Notes under the pieces: generated by a model
Database searches by the model: none
Told to the model about the DNA's origin: nothing
What the model saw: only the letters and a program-made list of their open reading frames with translations
Program-made: the position numbers and the translations under genes
Assembly (NCBI RefSeq): GCF_000154785.2
Contig: NC_015730.1
Coordinates: 3,867,501 to 3,931,500, forward strand
From: Roseobacter litoralis Och 149
GTDB taxonomy: Bacteria > Pseudomonadota > Alphaproteobacteria > Rhodobacterales > Rhodobacteraceae
Length of the DNA stretch: 64,000 nt
Direction of reading: 5' to 3'
Shown here: piece by piece, positions 50,933 to 59,839 of the stretch
Layout of the letters: every line of letters begins with the position of its first letter
Numbering within the stretch: position 1 is the first letter of the stretch

Positions 50933-51951
50933 AAAAAGTCCTCGTCGTGGGTGGAGGGTTGATTGGTGCACGTCACGTGCAGACAGTGAAAGACCACCCA
51001 CGCTGCACGCTGGTTGGCCTCGTTGATCCGAACCCTGATATCAAAACTGGCGAAGGCATCCCACGCTTTGATGACATGGCGCAGGTGACAACACCCATGG
51101 ACGGTGTGATCCTCGCGACACCGACGGATTTGCACAGCGCACAGGGTCAGTATGCCGCCGAACGTGGCTGGCATATGCTGATCGAAAAGCCTGTCGCGGG
51201 CGATATGGGCGCCGCGCGCGCGCTCGGCGATGCGGTGCAACAGGCTGGTGTCGGTTCGCTGGTCGGGCATCATCGCCGCTATCACGCGTCGGTCCAGCAA
51301 TTGAAACAACTGCTGGCCGAAGGCGCTATTGGGACGCCGGTCACGGTCAGCATGATCTGGGCGATGCGCAAGCCGGATGCTTATTTTGACGGGAATTGGC
51401 GCACGGCAGGCGGCAGTCCTGTTCTTATCAACCTCGTGCATGACATTGACACTTTGCGTTTCGTGGTCGGTGAGATCGTCGCAACAGCAGCCTTGCGCGG
51501 GCGCGGCCTGCGCGGGGAGACGCGGATCGAATCCGGTGCCATCGCGCTGGCCTTTGAACATGGGGCGACAGGCACCATCAGCTTTGCCGATACCACGCCC
51601 AGCCCCTGGGGGTTCGAAGCAGCCACCGGCGAGAACCCCAATATCGGCACAACCGGTCAGGATATGCTGTGGATTTCCGGGACGGATGGCGCGATCAGTT
51701 TTCCGTCCATGACGCTGTGGCAGGGAAAAGACTGGGGGAAAGCTGCGCGCCAAAAACCTTTGGTCCGCTGGGAAAACACAAAACCACCCCTCGACGCTCA
51801 GCTGGATCATTTCCTTGACGTGATGGACGGGGCCGCGCCACTGATTGATGTTGCGGATGCGACCCGAACGCTTGAAATCGCACTGGCCATCGAAGACCAA
51901 CTGGCAGCTCAGACGACAGGAGACGGCCATGCCCGAAGTGCTCTCGCCTGA
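50929..51951 (+). CDS. Gfo/Idh/MocA family oxidoreductase, copy 1
   Basis: A 340-aa protein beginning VVGGGLIGARH (Rossmann motif), with the family EKP motif in MLIEKPVAGDM and a second-domain substrate region around NLVHDIDTLRFVVG (catalytic HxxD-type His-Asp). It oxidises or reduces a sugar or cyclitol with NAD(P). GTG at 50929 overlaps the preceding stop (GTGA), giving the best start; codons upstream lie in the altronate dehydratase gene. Confidence 0.88.
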   Translation: MKKVLVVGGGLIGARHVQTVKDHPRCTLVGLVDPNPDIKTGEGIPRFDDMAQVTTPMDGVILATPTDLHSAQGQYAAERGWHMLIEKPVAGDMGAARALGDAVQQAGVGSLVGHHRRYHASVQQLKQLLAEGAIGTPVTVSMIWAMRKPDAYFDGNWRTAGGSPVLINLVHDIDTLRFVVGEIVATAALRGRGLRGETRIESGAIALAFEHGATGTISFADTTPSPWGFEAATGENPNIGTTGQDMLWISGTDGAISFPSMTLWQGKDWGKAARQKPLVRWENTKPPLDAQLDHFLDVMDGAAPLIDVADATRTLEIALAIEDQLAAQTTGDGHARSALA

Positions 51952-52816
51952 ACAGATCACGCAATATAATGACCATGGCTATCTGGTTGTGGAAAACCAG
52001 ATACCGCCCGAATGGATCACGCAACTCCGCGACGAGATCACCCGGTTTGAGACCGAAGCCGCTGGCATGACGCAGTCGAACGACCGCCTGGACCTTGAGG
52101 ATACCCATACGCCAGCCGAGCCACGTCTGAGGCGTGTGAAACTGCCGCATATGATATCGGATGTGGTGCGCGACTTGATGGTTTCAGACCACATTCTCGG
52201 CCCGGCACGCGATCTGATCGGACCTGACCTGAGGCTGCACACGACCAAACTGAATATGAAATCGGCGGGATATGGGGCGGCGGTAGAATGGCATCAGGAC
52301 TATGCCTTTTACCCCCATACCAACGATGACATTCTGGCCATTGGGGTACTGATCGACGATATGGCCGCTGAAAACGGGCCGCTTATGGTCTACCCCGAAA
52401 GCCATAAGGGGCCGGTCTATGATCATCATGTGGATGGCGTCTTTGCGGGTGCGATGCTGCCCGAGGAAAACGGGCTCAATCCTGACGACGCGGTTCAGCT
52501 GACCGGCCCGGCGGGGTCTATCAGCATCCATCACGGCCGTATTGTGCATGGCTCGGCGCTGAATACATCTGATCAGCCACGCCGTATCCTGTTTTTCGAA
52601 ATGATGGCGGCGGATGCTTTTCCGATCATGGGGTCCATGACCCGCTGGGACGGCATCGAAGACTATGACACCCGCATGCTATGCGGTCAGCCGACCAAAA
52701 GTCCGCGCCTAAAGAACATCCCGTTGCGCATTCCACAACCGCAGCCGGACGTGCCGATATCGATTTATGAAATCCAGAAAGGCATGAAAAAACGTGCCTT
52801 TGATACCGCGAAATAG
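51929..52816 (+). CDS. Phytanoyl-CoA dioxygenase (PhyH) family oxygenase, second copy
   Basis: A 295-aa PhyH-type protein with HxD in EWHQDYAFYPHTN, the distal His in HHGRIVHGSALN and the Arg of QPRRILFFE for 2-oxoglutarate binding. It is clearly different in sequence from the first PhyH gene in this operon and resembles ectoine-hydroxylase-like or other small-molecule PhyH enzymes more closely. AGGAG precedes ATG 51929, which overlaps the previous gene by 23 bases. Confidence 0.87.
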   Translation: MPEVLSPEQITQYNDHGYLVVENQIPPEWITQLRDEITRFETEAAGMTQSNDRLDLEDTHTPAEPRLRRVKLPHMISDVVRDLMVSDHILGPARDLIGPDLRLHTTKLNMKSAGYGAAVEWHQDYAFYPHTNDDILAIGVLIDDMAAENGPLMVYPESHKGPVYDHHVDGVFAGAMLPEENGLNPDDAVQLTGPAGSISIHHGRIVHGSALNTSDQPRRILFFEMMAADAFPIMGSMTRWDGIEDYDTRMLCGQPTKSPRLKNIPLRIPQPQPDVPISIYEIQKGMKKRAFDTAK

Positions 52817-52828
52817 GAGACACCTCGC

Positions 52829-53716
52829 ATGACAAAACCAACTATCGGATTCATCGGCCTTGGGCTTATGGGCGGGGCAATGGTCGGTCGCCTGCAAGAT
52901 CAGGGGTACGCGCTGAGCGTTCTGGGCAACCGCGACCGGACCCATCTGGACGCAGCCGTCGCCCGAGGGGCAACGGAAGTCGCCAGCGCCAAAGAGGTGG
53001 CCGCAGCCAGCGACATCATAATGCTCTGCATGGGTACATCGGATCATGTGGAAAGCCGGATGCGCGGCGAGGATGGCGTGATCGCCGGTCTCAAACCCGG
53101 CGCTGTCGTGATTGATTTCGGCACATCGCTGCCTGCGTCCACCAGAACCCTCGGCGCAGAGGTCGCGGAAGCAGGCGGCACCTATCTGGATGCTCCCCTG
53201 GGTCGCACACCCAGCCACGCCAAGGACGGCATGCTCAACATCATGTGCGCGGGCGACAAGGCGGCCTTTGACAAGGTCGAGGGTGTCTTGAAAGACCTCG
53301 GCGAAAACGTGTTTCACCTCGGTGCCCTCGGGTCCGGACATACGATCAAGCTCATCAACAACTTCTTTGGCATGACCGTGGCCAATGCAATGGCCGAAGC
53401 CTTTGCCATGGCCGACATCGCCGGTGTGAACCGCAAGGAGCTTTATGACGTGATGGCCGCCGGACCGCTGCACAGCGGGATGATGGATTTCGTCAAAGGC
53501 TACGGCGTAGACGGCGATCCGAACCTGCTGGCCTTTGCGATCAAGAACGCGGCCAAAGACGTCGGGTATTATTCGAAGATGGCCGATGACGCAGGCGTCA
53601 AAAGCATCATGTCGCAGTCCGCATTATCCGCTTTGAGCGAAGCGCGTGACACGGGTCATGGTGATGAGATGGTCAGCCAGATGGTTGATTTCTTTGCCAA
53701 TAAATACAGCACCTAA
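52829..53716 (+). CDS. Beta-hydroxyacid dehydrogenase (3-hydroxyisobutyrate dehydrogenase family)
   Basis: A 295-aa protein with GFIGLGLMGGAMV at the N terminus, the substrate loop DAPLGRTPSHAKDG and catalytic Lys in GHTIKLINNF. The substrate loop differs from the canonical DAPVSGG, so an uncommon substrate is likely. AGGAGA precedes the ATG. The next gene begins right after its stop. Confidence 0.87.
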   Translation: MTKPTIGFIGLGLMGGAMVGRLQDQGYALSVLGNRDRTHLDAAVARGATEVASAKEVAAASDIIMLCMGTSDHVESRMRGEDGVIAGLKPGAVVIDFGTSLPASTRTLGAEVAEAGGTYLDAPLGRTPSHAKDGMLNIMCAGDKAAFDKVEGVLKDLGENVFHLGALGSGHTIKLINNFFGMTVANAMAEAFAMADIAGVNRKELYDVMAAGPLHSGMMDFVKGYGVDGDPNLLAFAIKNAAKDVGYYSKMADDAGVKSIMSQSALSALSEARDTGHGDEMVSQMVDFFANKYST

Positions 53717-54601
53717 ATGGCAGTCGCGGCGCAAGCCATAGAGGACCGGCCCCAGCTTGGCATTCTCATGATGCTGGTGGCCTGGTACTTCTTTGCGATG
53801 GTCGATGTTTCGGCCAAATGGCTTGCGCTGGCGGGCTTTCCGGCGTTTCAACTGGTGTTCATGCGCTATGCCGGGCATCTGGTGATTTCGGTGGGCATGA
53901 TTGCCAAAGACGGCATGACCCTCGATCGGTTTCGCACCGATCACATCTGGCTGGTGCTGAGCCGGGCCTTGCTGCTGATCTCTGCCACATTGGGTAATTT
54001 CTATGCCCTGAGCTATCTGCCGCTGACGATCATTTCGGCGATCATGTTTTCCAGCCCGATCATCGTGTGCTTTTTGTCGATGACCATTCTGAAAGAGCAA
54101 ATCGGGCCGTGGCGCTGGGGGGCCATCGTGTTGGGGTTTGCCGGCGTTCTAATCGTGATCCGCCCGTTTGGCGAGACGTTCCATCCGGCGATGATCCTGC
54201 CATTGTATAACGCGACTGCGCTGGCGCTGTACTCCCTGATGACCCGCAAACTCGCCGGGATTGTCGCAACCGAAACGCAGCAACTCTACCTCGGCGCTTT
54301 GGGAACCATGCTGACCCTGCCCTTTGCCCTCTGGTTCTGGATTCCGCCGCAAAGCCTCTTGGACACGGTATTGCTGATCGGGCTGGGCGTCTTGGGCTGG
54401 GGCGGGCATCAATTGCTCACCAATGCGCACCGCTTTGCGCCTGCCAATACGCTGATGCCATATACCTATTCGTTCATGATTTACATTGCCGCCTTCAGCT
54501 GGCTGATCTTTGGGGATGTGCCTGATTTCTGGGTCGTCGTCGGCGCATTGGTGATCGTGGCGTCCGGCCTCATCATCTGGAAAAGGGAGCAGCGCACATG
54601 A
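53717..54601 (+). CDS. EamA/DMT family transporter
   Basis: A 294-aa integral membrane protein with about ten transmembrane helices in two EamA repeats (first starting near LMMLVAWYFFAMVDVSAKW, second near LYNATALALYSLMTRKLAG). DMT proteins usually export small metabolites or amino acids. In this operon it may expel an intermediate or act in uptake of an alternative substrate. ATG directly follows the previous stop, and its own stop overlaps kdgK. Confidence 0.88.
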   Translation: MAVAAQAIEDRPQLGILMMLVAWYFFAMVDVSAKWLALAGFPAFQLVFMRYAGHLVISVGMIAKDGMTLDRFRTDHIWLVLSRALLLISATLGNFYALSYLPLTIISAIMFSSPIIVCFLSMTILKEQIGPWRWGAIVLGFAGVLIVIRPFGETFHPAMILPLYNATALALYSLMTRKLAGIVATETQQLYLGALGTMLTLPFALWFWIPPQSLLDTVLLIGLGVLGWGGHQLLTNAHRFAPANTLMPYTYSFMIYIAAFSWLIFGDVPDFWVVVGALVIVASGLIIWKREQRT

Positions 54602-55479
54602 CCCGTATCGCCTGCGTCGGAGAAGCGATGATCGAACTGTCCATTCTGGGGCAGACCTCGCAAGTCGGTGTCGCGGGCGACACGTTGAATACGGCGATTT
54701 ACCTCAAGCGGAATGCACCGCAGTTCAGCGTCGATTACGTAACCTGTCTGGGTGACGATCCGTTTTCGGACCAGATTGAGGACTTCATCGCAGCACAAGA
54801 CATCGGCACCGGTGCTGTGACCCGCCTGACCGGGAAATCCCCCGGCCTCTATGCGATCACAACCACGGATGATGGCGAACGATCTTTCACCTATTGGCGC
54901 AGTGCTGCCGCTGCACGGGACCTGTTCAAGACCGATGCGGGTTATAATTTCGAGATCCTTGAGGCCTATGACCTTGTGTACCTCTCGGGCATCAGCGTGG
55001 CGATCCTGCCGGATGCAGCGCGCAGTGCATTGGTTGAGTGGTTGGGCAGAACACCCATCAAACTGGCCTATGACAGCAATTATCGACCGCGCCTTTGGGA
55101 GGACAAACCGACCGCACAGCGCGTGACATCTGCCCTGTGGGAGCGTGCAGACATCTGCCTGCCCTCCATTGATGATGAAATGCTGCTCTTTGATGAAGAT
55201 GCCGCAGCGGTTGAGGCGCGATTTGCCCGATATCGCGGCACCGGCGCGTTGAAACGCGGCGAAGAGGGCCCAATCAGTCTGGGTGATGCAGTCTCGCAAT
55301 CCTACGGTGCAGCACCGCATGTAGTTGACACCACGGCAGCGGGTGACAGTTTCAATGGCGCTTATCTCGCGGCAATCCTCGCCGGTCAGACGCAAGCGCA
55401 GGCTTTGCGTGCCGGACATGATTGCGCGGCACAGGTCGTGCAATACCGGGGGGCGATTATGCCCAAGGCTGCGCCATGA
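54598..55479 (+). CDS. kdgK: 2-keto-3-deoxygluconate kinase (PfkB family)
   Basis: A 293-aa ribokinase-family kinase. VGEAMIEL opens the protein and DTTAAGDSFNGAYL near the C terminus carries the anion hole and catalytic Asp, exactly the form seen in KdgK. YDSNYRPRLWED is the family DxNxRxxLW block. It phosphorylates 2-keto-3-deoxygluconate, the common product of mannonate and altronate dehydratases encoded nearby. A KDPG aldolase gene is not in the window. ATGA overlaps on both sides couple it to its neighbours. Confidence 0.9.
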   Translation: MTRIACVGEAMIELSILGQTSQVGVAGDTLNTAIYLKRNAPQFSVDYVTCLGDDPFSDQIEDFIAAQDIGTGAVTRLTGKSPGLYAITTTDDGERSFTYWRSAAAARDLFKTDAGYNFEILEAYDLVYLSGISVAILPDAARSALVEWLGRTPIKLAYDSNYRPRLWEDKPTAQRVTSALWERADICLPSIDDEMLLFDEDAAAVEARFARYRGTGALKRGEEGPISLGDAVSQSYGAAPHVVDTTAAGDSFNGAYLAAILAGQTQAQALRAGHDCAAQVVQYRGAIMPKAAP

Positions 55480-56513
55480 AAAACGCTGTTCTGATCGGGC
55501 TTGGCATGGTGGCGGATACACATCTTGCCGCGTTTCGGGATGCTGAGACCGTTGATCTATCCGGCATCATGGGGCGCGACCCGGAAAAGGCCCGCGCTTA
55601 TGGCAGACATGCCGCCGACCTGCTGGGCCGCGCGGTGAAAACCTATCAAAACGCAGATGAGATTGCCGCCGACCCTGGGGTCGATTTCGTTGTCATTGCG
55701 ACGCCCCCGGATGCACGGCGCGACTTGATTGCGCCTTTGGTGCGGGCGGGCAAACCAATCCTGATGGAAAAACCCGTTGAGCGGACCCTTGAAGCCGCAC
55801 AAGACATTGTCACGCTCTGCGCAGATCATGCTGTGCCGCTTGGTATCGTCTTCCAGCACCGCGCGCGCGCCGCGTCACAGGCGTTGAAACAGGCGCTTGA
55901 TCAAGGCAAGCTGGGCGATATCACCAATGCCGAAATTCGCGTTCCGTGGTGGCGGGATCAGGGCTATTTCGATACCCCGGGACGCGGCACCTATGCCCGC
56001 GATGGCGGTGGCGTGATGATATCGCAGGCGATCCACACGCTGGACCTTTCGCTTTGGTTGCTGGGGCCGTTTTCCACGGTCTGCGCGCATATGCACCGTA
56101 CCGCCCTGCACAGGCTGGAGGCTGAAAACTGGGCCGGTGCCTTGTTTGAAACCGTAGCGGGCTGTGTGGGTACACTGACGGCCACAACTTCGGCTTTTCC
56201 GGGAACGGCGGAAACCATCAGCCTGCATGGCACCAAGGCCAGTGCGCATCTGGAAAGCGGCGTGCTTACGATATCCTATCTGGACGGGCAGACAGAAACA
56301 CATGGTGCCAGCGCCACGACCGGCGGCGGCGCGGACCCTATGGCCTTTACCCACGCGTGGCATCAAAGCGTGATCGAAGACTTCGCGCAGGCAATCACCG
56401 ACCAGCGCGACCCGATGGCCACCGGGAAACAGGCCCTCATGGCCCATGCGGTCATTGATGCAATGGAACGATCCGGCACATCGCGGGTCTGGGAAAAGGT
56501 GGCACAGGTTTGA
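55476..56513 (+). CDS. Gfo/Idh/MocA family oxidoreductase, copy 2
   Basis: A 345-aa protein with VLIGLGMVADTHLAAF, the EKP motif in ILMEKPVERT, and a second-domain block RDGGGVMISQAIHTLDLSLWLLG including the His-Thr-Leu-Asp catalytic pair. It resembles UDP- or free-sugar dehydrogenases of the family. ATG 55476 overlaps the kdgK stop by 4 bases; the next gene also overlaps. The substrate is unknown. Confidence 0.88.
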   Translation: MKNAVLIGLGMVADTHLAAFRDAETVDLSGIMGRDPEKARAYGRHAADLLGRAVKTYQNADEIAADPGVDFVVIATPPDARRDLIAPLVRAGKPILMEKPVERTLEAAQDIVTLCADHAVPLGIVFQHRARAASQALKQALDQGKLGDITNAEIRVPWWRDQGYFDTPGRGTYARDGGGVMISQAIHTLDLSLWLLGPFSTVCAHMHRTALHRLEAENWAGALFETVAGCVGTLTATTSAFPGTAETISLHGTKASAHLESGVLTISYLDGQTETHGASATTGGGADPMAFTHAWHQSVIEDFAQAITDQRDPMATGKQALMAHAVIDAMERSGTSRVWEKVAQV

Positions 56514-57511
56514 GCGTTAAATTCATCGCCATTGGCCTCGATCACCGGCATATTTTCGGCATGACGCAAAACATGCTGGACGCCGGGGCGCAATGCCTCG
56601 GGTTCTGGACCGCAGGCACGCCACACAGCCTTGAGGGGTTTCGCAAACGCTTTCCGCTGCTTAAACGATTTGAAAGAATCGAGGATGCACTGGCATCTGG
56701 CGCAGATCTGGCCTTGATCGCCGCAATCCCCGCAGACCGTGCAGCACTGGCGATCCAATGCATGCAGCGCGGCATGGACGTGATGACCGACAAACCCGGC
56801 TGCACCACCATGGCGCAGCTGGACGATCTGCGCCGTGCTGTCCGTGACACCGGACGGATCTGGTCGATCAACTTTTCCGAACGGTTTGAAGTCCCGGCCG
56901 TCACGCGCGCCAGCGCATTGGTGGCCGAAGGGGCGATTGGCCGGGTGGTGCACACCGCCGGGCTAGGGCCGCATCGGCTTAACAAAGAAACTAGGCCGGA
57001 TTGGTTTTTCGACCGAACCCGATATGGCGGTATCCTCACCGATATCGCCTCGCATCAAATCGACCAGTTCCTGCATTTCACCGGCTCCACAGAGGCCGAG
57101 GTGACCCATGCTTTCGTGGCCAACCACACGAACCCGGCCCACCCCGGGCTTCAGGATTTCGGTGAGATCACCCTGAAAAGCGATCAGGGCACGGGATCCA
57201 TCAGGGTGGATTGGTACACGCCCGATGCGCTACCCACATGGGGCGACGGGCGTCTGACCATTCTGGGCACCGAAGGCTATATCGAGTTGCGCAAATATGT
57301 GGATGTCGGGGGCAGGGACGGCACCGATCACCTGATCCTAGTTACCGGGGACAGATGCGAAAAGATCGACGCGTCAGATGCCGGTTTGCCCTATTCCGAC
57401 CATTTGTTGAATGACATCGAAAACCGCACTGAATCGGCGATGACACAAGCGCATTGCTTCAAAGTGATGGAGCTTGCCTTGCAAGCGCAAGCGCTGGCCG
57501 AAGGGGCGTAA
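56510..57511 (+). CDS. Gfo/Idh/MocA family oxidoreductase, copy 3 (DKP variant)
   Basis: A 333-aa member with an atypical N terminus (FIAIGLDHRHIFGMTQNML) lacking the normal GxGxxG, and DKPGCTTM in place of the EKP motif. The second-domain HQIDQFLHF keeps the His-x-x-Asp pair. It may bind its cofactor differently or be a non-catalytic partner. Translation seems to begin at TTG 56510, overlapping the preceding stop (TTGA), with AAAAGGTGG upstream; no better start is visible. Confidence 0.85.
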   Translation: MSVKFIAIGLDHRHIFGMTQNMLDAGAQCLGFWTAGTPHSLEGFRKRFPLLKRFERIEDALASGADLALIAAIPADRAALAIQCMQRGMDVMTDKPGCTTMAQLDDLRRAVRDTGRIWSINFSERFEVPAVTRASALVAEGAIGRVVHTAGLGPHRLNKETRPDWFFDRTRYGGILTDIASHQIDQFLHFTGSTEAEVTHAFVANHTNPAHPGLQDFGEITLKSDQGTGSIRVDWYTPDALPTWGDGRLTILGTEGYIELRKYVDVGGRDGTDHLILVTGDRCEKIDASDAGLPYSDHLLNDIENRTESAMTQAHCFKVMELALQAQALAEGA

Positions 57512-57512
57512 C

Positions 57513-58565
57513 ATGTTGAATGTTGCCATTCTTGGCGCCGGAATCGGGGCGCAACATCTTGCCGCCTATCAGGCACTGCCGCATCTGTTCCGGGTTGCTG
57601 CCCTTGTGGACAAGGATCAAACCCGCGCCGAGGTGTTGCGTGGCACGCATGATTTCCTGATTACACCCGATTGGGATGGCGTTTTTGCGATGCCCGACAT
57701 TGACCTTATCGACATTTGCCTGCCCCCTCACCTGCATCTGCCCGTCACGCTGAAGGCACTGGCTGCGGGCAAAAATGTCATCTGTGAGAAACCGCTGGCG
57801 ACCAGCCTCGCCGGGGTAGAACAGATCGCCCAGTCCACCAGACAACACAACCGGACGGTATATCCGGTTTTCCAATACCGCTACGGTCCGGCCTTTACGC
57901 AGTTGCGCCACCTGCAACACGCAGGTCTTTTGGGTCAGCCGCTGGTGGCTTCGATGGAAACGCATTGGGCCCGTGATGGCGACTATTATGCCGTGCCATG
58001 GCGCGGTACATGGGCGGGCGAACAGGGCGGTGCGGTTTTGGGCCATGCCATCCACGCTCATGACCTACTGACGCATTTCATGGGGCCGGTGCGATCCGTT
58101 TCGGCGGTGACGACCACCCGCGTCAATCCGATCGAAACAGAAGACTGCGCGGCAATAACCTTTGAAATGGTGAATGGGGCAATAGCGACAAGCAACATCA
58201 CCCTTGGGGCTGCAAGGGATGAAACGAGGTTGAGGTTCGTGTTTGAAAAGCTGACGGCGACATCGGGCACAACCCCTTATGCGCCCGGCACGTCAGATTG
58301 GTCGTTCATTGCCAGAAATCCCAAAGACCAGCCCACAATCGAAAACGCATTGGCAAGCGCACCTATCAAACCACCGGGTTTTGAAGGTTTTTTAAGCGCG
58401 GTCGCAGCTGATCTGGCCGGGCGGCCTTCGAATTCGGTTCCACTGGCGGATGGGGCGGCTTCCATTGAACTGGTGACAGCGATATATCATTCTGCGAGGA
58501 GCGGCGCGCGCGTTTCGTTGCCGCTGCCATCGGCTCACCCCTTATTCAACGGATGGATACCATGA
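57513..58565 (+). CDS. Gfo/Idh/MocA family oxidoreductase, copy 4
   Basis: A 350-aa protein with VAILGAGIGAQHLAAY, the EKP motif in VICEKPLATSL and HAIHAHDLLTHFMG in the substrate domain. This is the most canonical of the four copies. ATG 57513 lies one base after the previous stop; an extension upstream would run into that gene. Its stop overlaps uxuA (ATGA). Confidence 0.88.
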   Translation: MLNVAILGAGIGAQHLAAYQALPHLFRVAALVDKDQTRAEVLRGTHDFLITPDWDGVFAMPDIDLIDICLPPHLHLPVTLKALAAGKNVICEKPLATSLAGVEQIAQSTRQHNRTVYPVFQYRYGPAFTQLRHLQHAGLLGQPLVASMETHWARDGDYYAVPWRGTWAGEQGGAVLGHAIHAHDLLTHFMGPVRSVSAVTTTRVNPIETEDCAAITFEMVNGAIATSNITLGAARDETRLRFVFEKLTATSGTTPYAPGTSDWSFIARNPKDQPTIENALASAPIKPPGFEGFLSAVAADLAGRPSNSVPLADGAASIELVTAIYHSARSGARVSLPLPSAHPLFNGWIP

Positions 58566-59749
58566 AACAATGTTGGCGCTGGTTCGGACCCGCAGACAAG
58601 ATCGCCCTGCCCGATCTACATCAGGTCGGCGTGCAAGGGATCGTGAGCGCCCTGCATGATGTCCTGCCCGGTGCGCTTTGGTCGCCCGAAGCGATCCGGC
58701 AACGGCAGGATATGCTGCACCAACAGGGCTTTGACTGGGCGGTTGTCGAAAGCCTGCCTGTGTCGGAAAGCATCAAGACGCAAAGCCCGCAGATGGCAGA
58801 TCATCTACTGGCCTATAAGGAAAGCCTGCGCAATCTGGCAACGGCTGGCATCAGCACCATTTGCTATAATTTCATGCCGATCCTCGATTGGACCCGGACG
58901 GAACTGCGCGCAAAGCAACCCCACGGCGGGACGGCGATGCTATTTCGCTTTCTGGATTTTGCCGTGTTCGATCTGCACATTCTGCAACGGGACGGCGCAG
59001 CCTCGGATTATTCGCAAGAGCTGCAAGAAATGGCGGCACAGCGATTTGCCGAGCTGACTGACACGCAGCGCGTCGCGCTGCAGAACAACATCGTCGCGGG
59101 CCTGCCCGGGTCCAACGACAAGTGGACAACGGATGACGTGCGGGCGCATCTGGCGACCTATCAGGACATTTCGCCCGCGCAACTGCGCCAGAACCTCATT
59201 GATTTCCTGTCCGAGGTATGTCCCGTCGCCGAAGAGCTTGGCCTGCGCCTGTGCTGTCATCCGGATGATCCGCCCTTTTCACTGCTTGGCCTGCCGCGCA
59301 TCATGTCGTCCACCGATGACTATGCACATATCCTGAATGCCGTACCCAGCCCGGCAAATGGCGCGACACTGTGCACCGGATCGCTCGGCGTGGCGGAAGG
59401 TTTCGACCCGGTTGAGTTTGTCAGCCGCCTTGGCGACAAAATCCATTTCGTGCATCTGCGCAATACCAAACGCCTACCCGGATCGGACCGGGCGCGACCA
59501 GATTTCTTTGAGGCCGCGCATCTGGAGGGTGACACCGATATGGTCGCCACCATCAAAGCGCTGCTGGCCGAAGAAAAACGTCGCAAGGACGCAGGCCGGT
59601 CAGATTGGGAAATCCCCATGCGCCCCGACCATGGGCAGGAATTGCTCAGCGATCTGGGGGGCGGCAGCATGCCCGGCTATCCGCTGATCGGGCGCATGCG
59701 GGGCCTTGCGGAGTTGCGCGGGATCATGGCGGCGTTTGACTCGGCCTAG
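58562..59749 (+). CDS. uxuA: Mannonate dehydratase
   Basis: A 395-aa protein matching UxuA from its first residues (MKQCWRWFGPADKIAL, as WRWYGP in Escherichia coli) through CCHPDDPPFSLLGLPR (metal-binding Cys/His), TLCTGSLG, HFVHLRNT and MRPDHGQELLSDLG. It dehydrates D-mannonate to 2-keto-3-deoxygluconate, the KdgK substrate. ATG 58562 fits both the overlap (ATGA) and the family N terminus better than the ATG three codons earlier. It is the last gene of the 16-kb operon. Confidence 0.96.
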   Translation: MKQCWRWFGPADKIALPDLHQVGVQGIVSALHDVLPGALWSPEAIRQRQDMLHQQGFDWAVVESLPVSESIKTQSPQMADHLLAYKESLRNLATAGISTICYNFMPILDWTRTELRAKQPHGGTAMLFRFLDFAVFDLHILQRDGAASDYSQELQEMAAQRFAELTDTQRVALQNNIVAGLPGSNDKWTTDDVRAHLATYQDISPAQLRQNLIDFLSEVCPVAEELGLRLCCHPDDPPFSLLGLPRIMSSTDDYAHILNAVPSPANGATLCTGSLGVAEGFDPVEFVSRLGDKIHFVHLRNTKRLPGSDRARPDFFEAAHLEGDTDMVATIKALLAEEKRRKDAGRSDWEIPMRPDHGQELLSDLGGGSMPGYPLIGRMRGLAELRGIMAAFDSA

Positions 59750-59756
59750 AGCGTCT

Positions 59757-59836
59757 GACGAAACATCAAATATCACGTAACGCGTTGAAATCTTTGGTTT
59801 CAGGCAGCCTTACGTGATTCAGGTTTTTGGCATGAC
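59757..59836. repeat. Palindromic intergenic element between uxuA and rmuC
   Basis: ATCACGTAA (59772-59780) and TTACGTGAT (59810-59818) form a perfect 9-bp inverted repeat. The flanks (about 59757-59771 and 59819-59836) pair imperfectly, and the 29-nt centre holds a smaller TGAAA/TTTCA pair. The whole 90-bp space between the convergent genes is this element. It looks like a REP- or MITE-like palindromic unit; I found no second copy in the window. Confidence 0.5.
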
Positions 59837-59839
59837 CCT

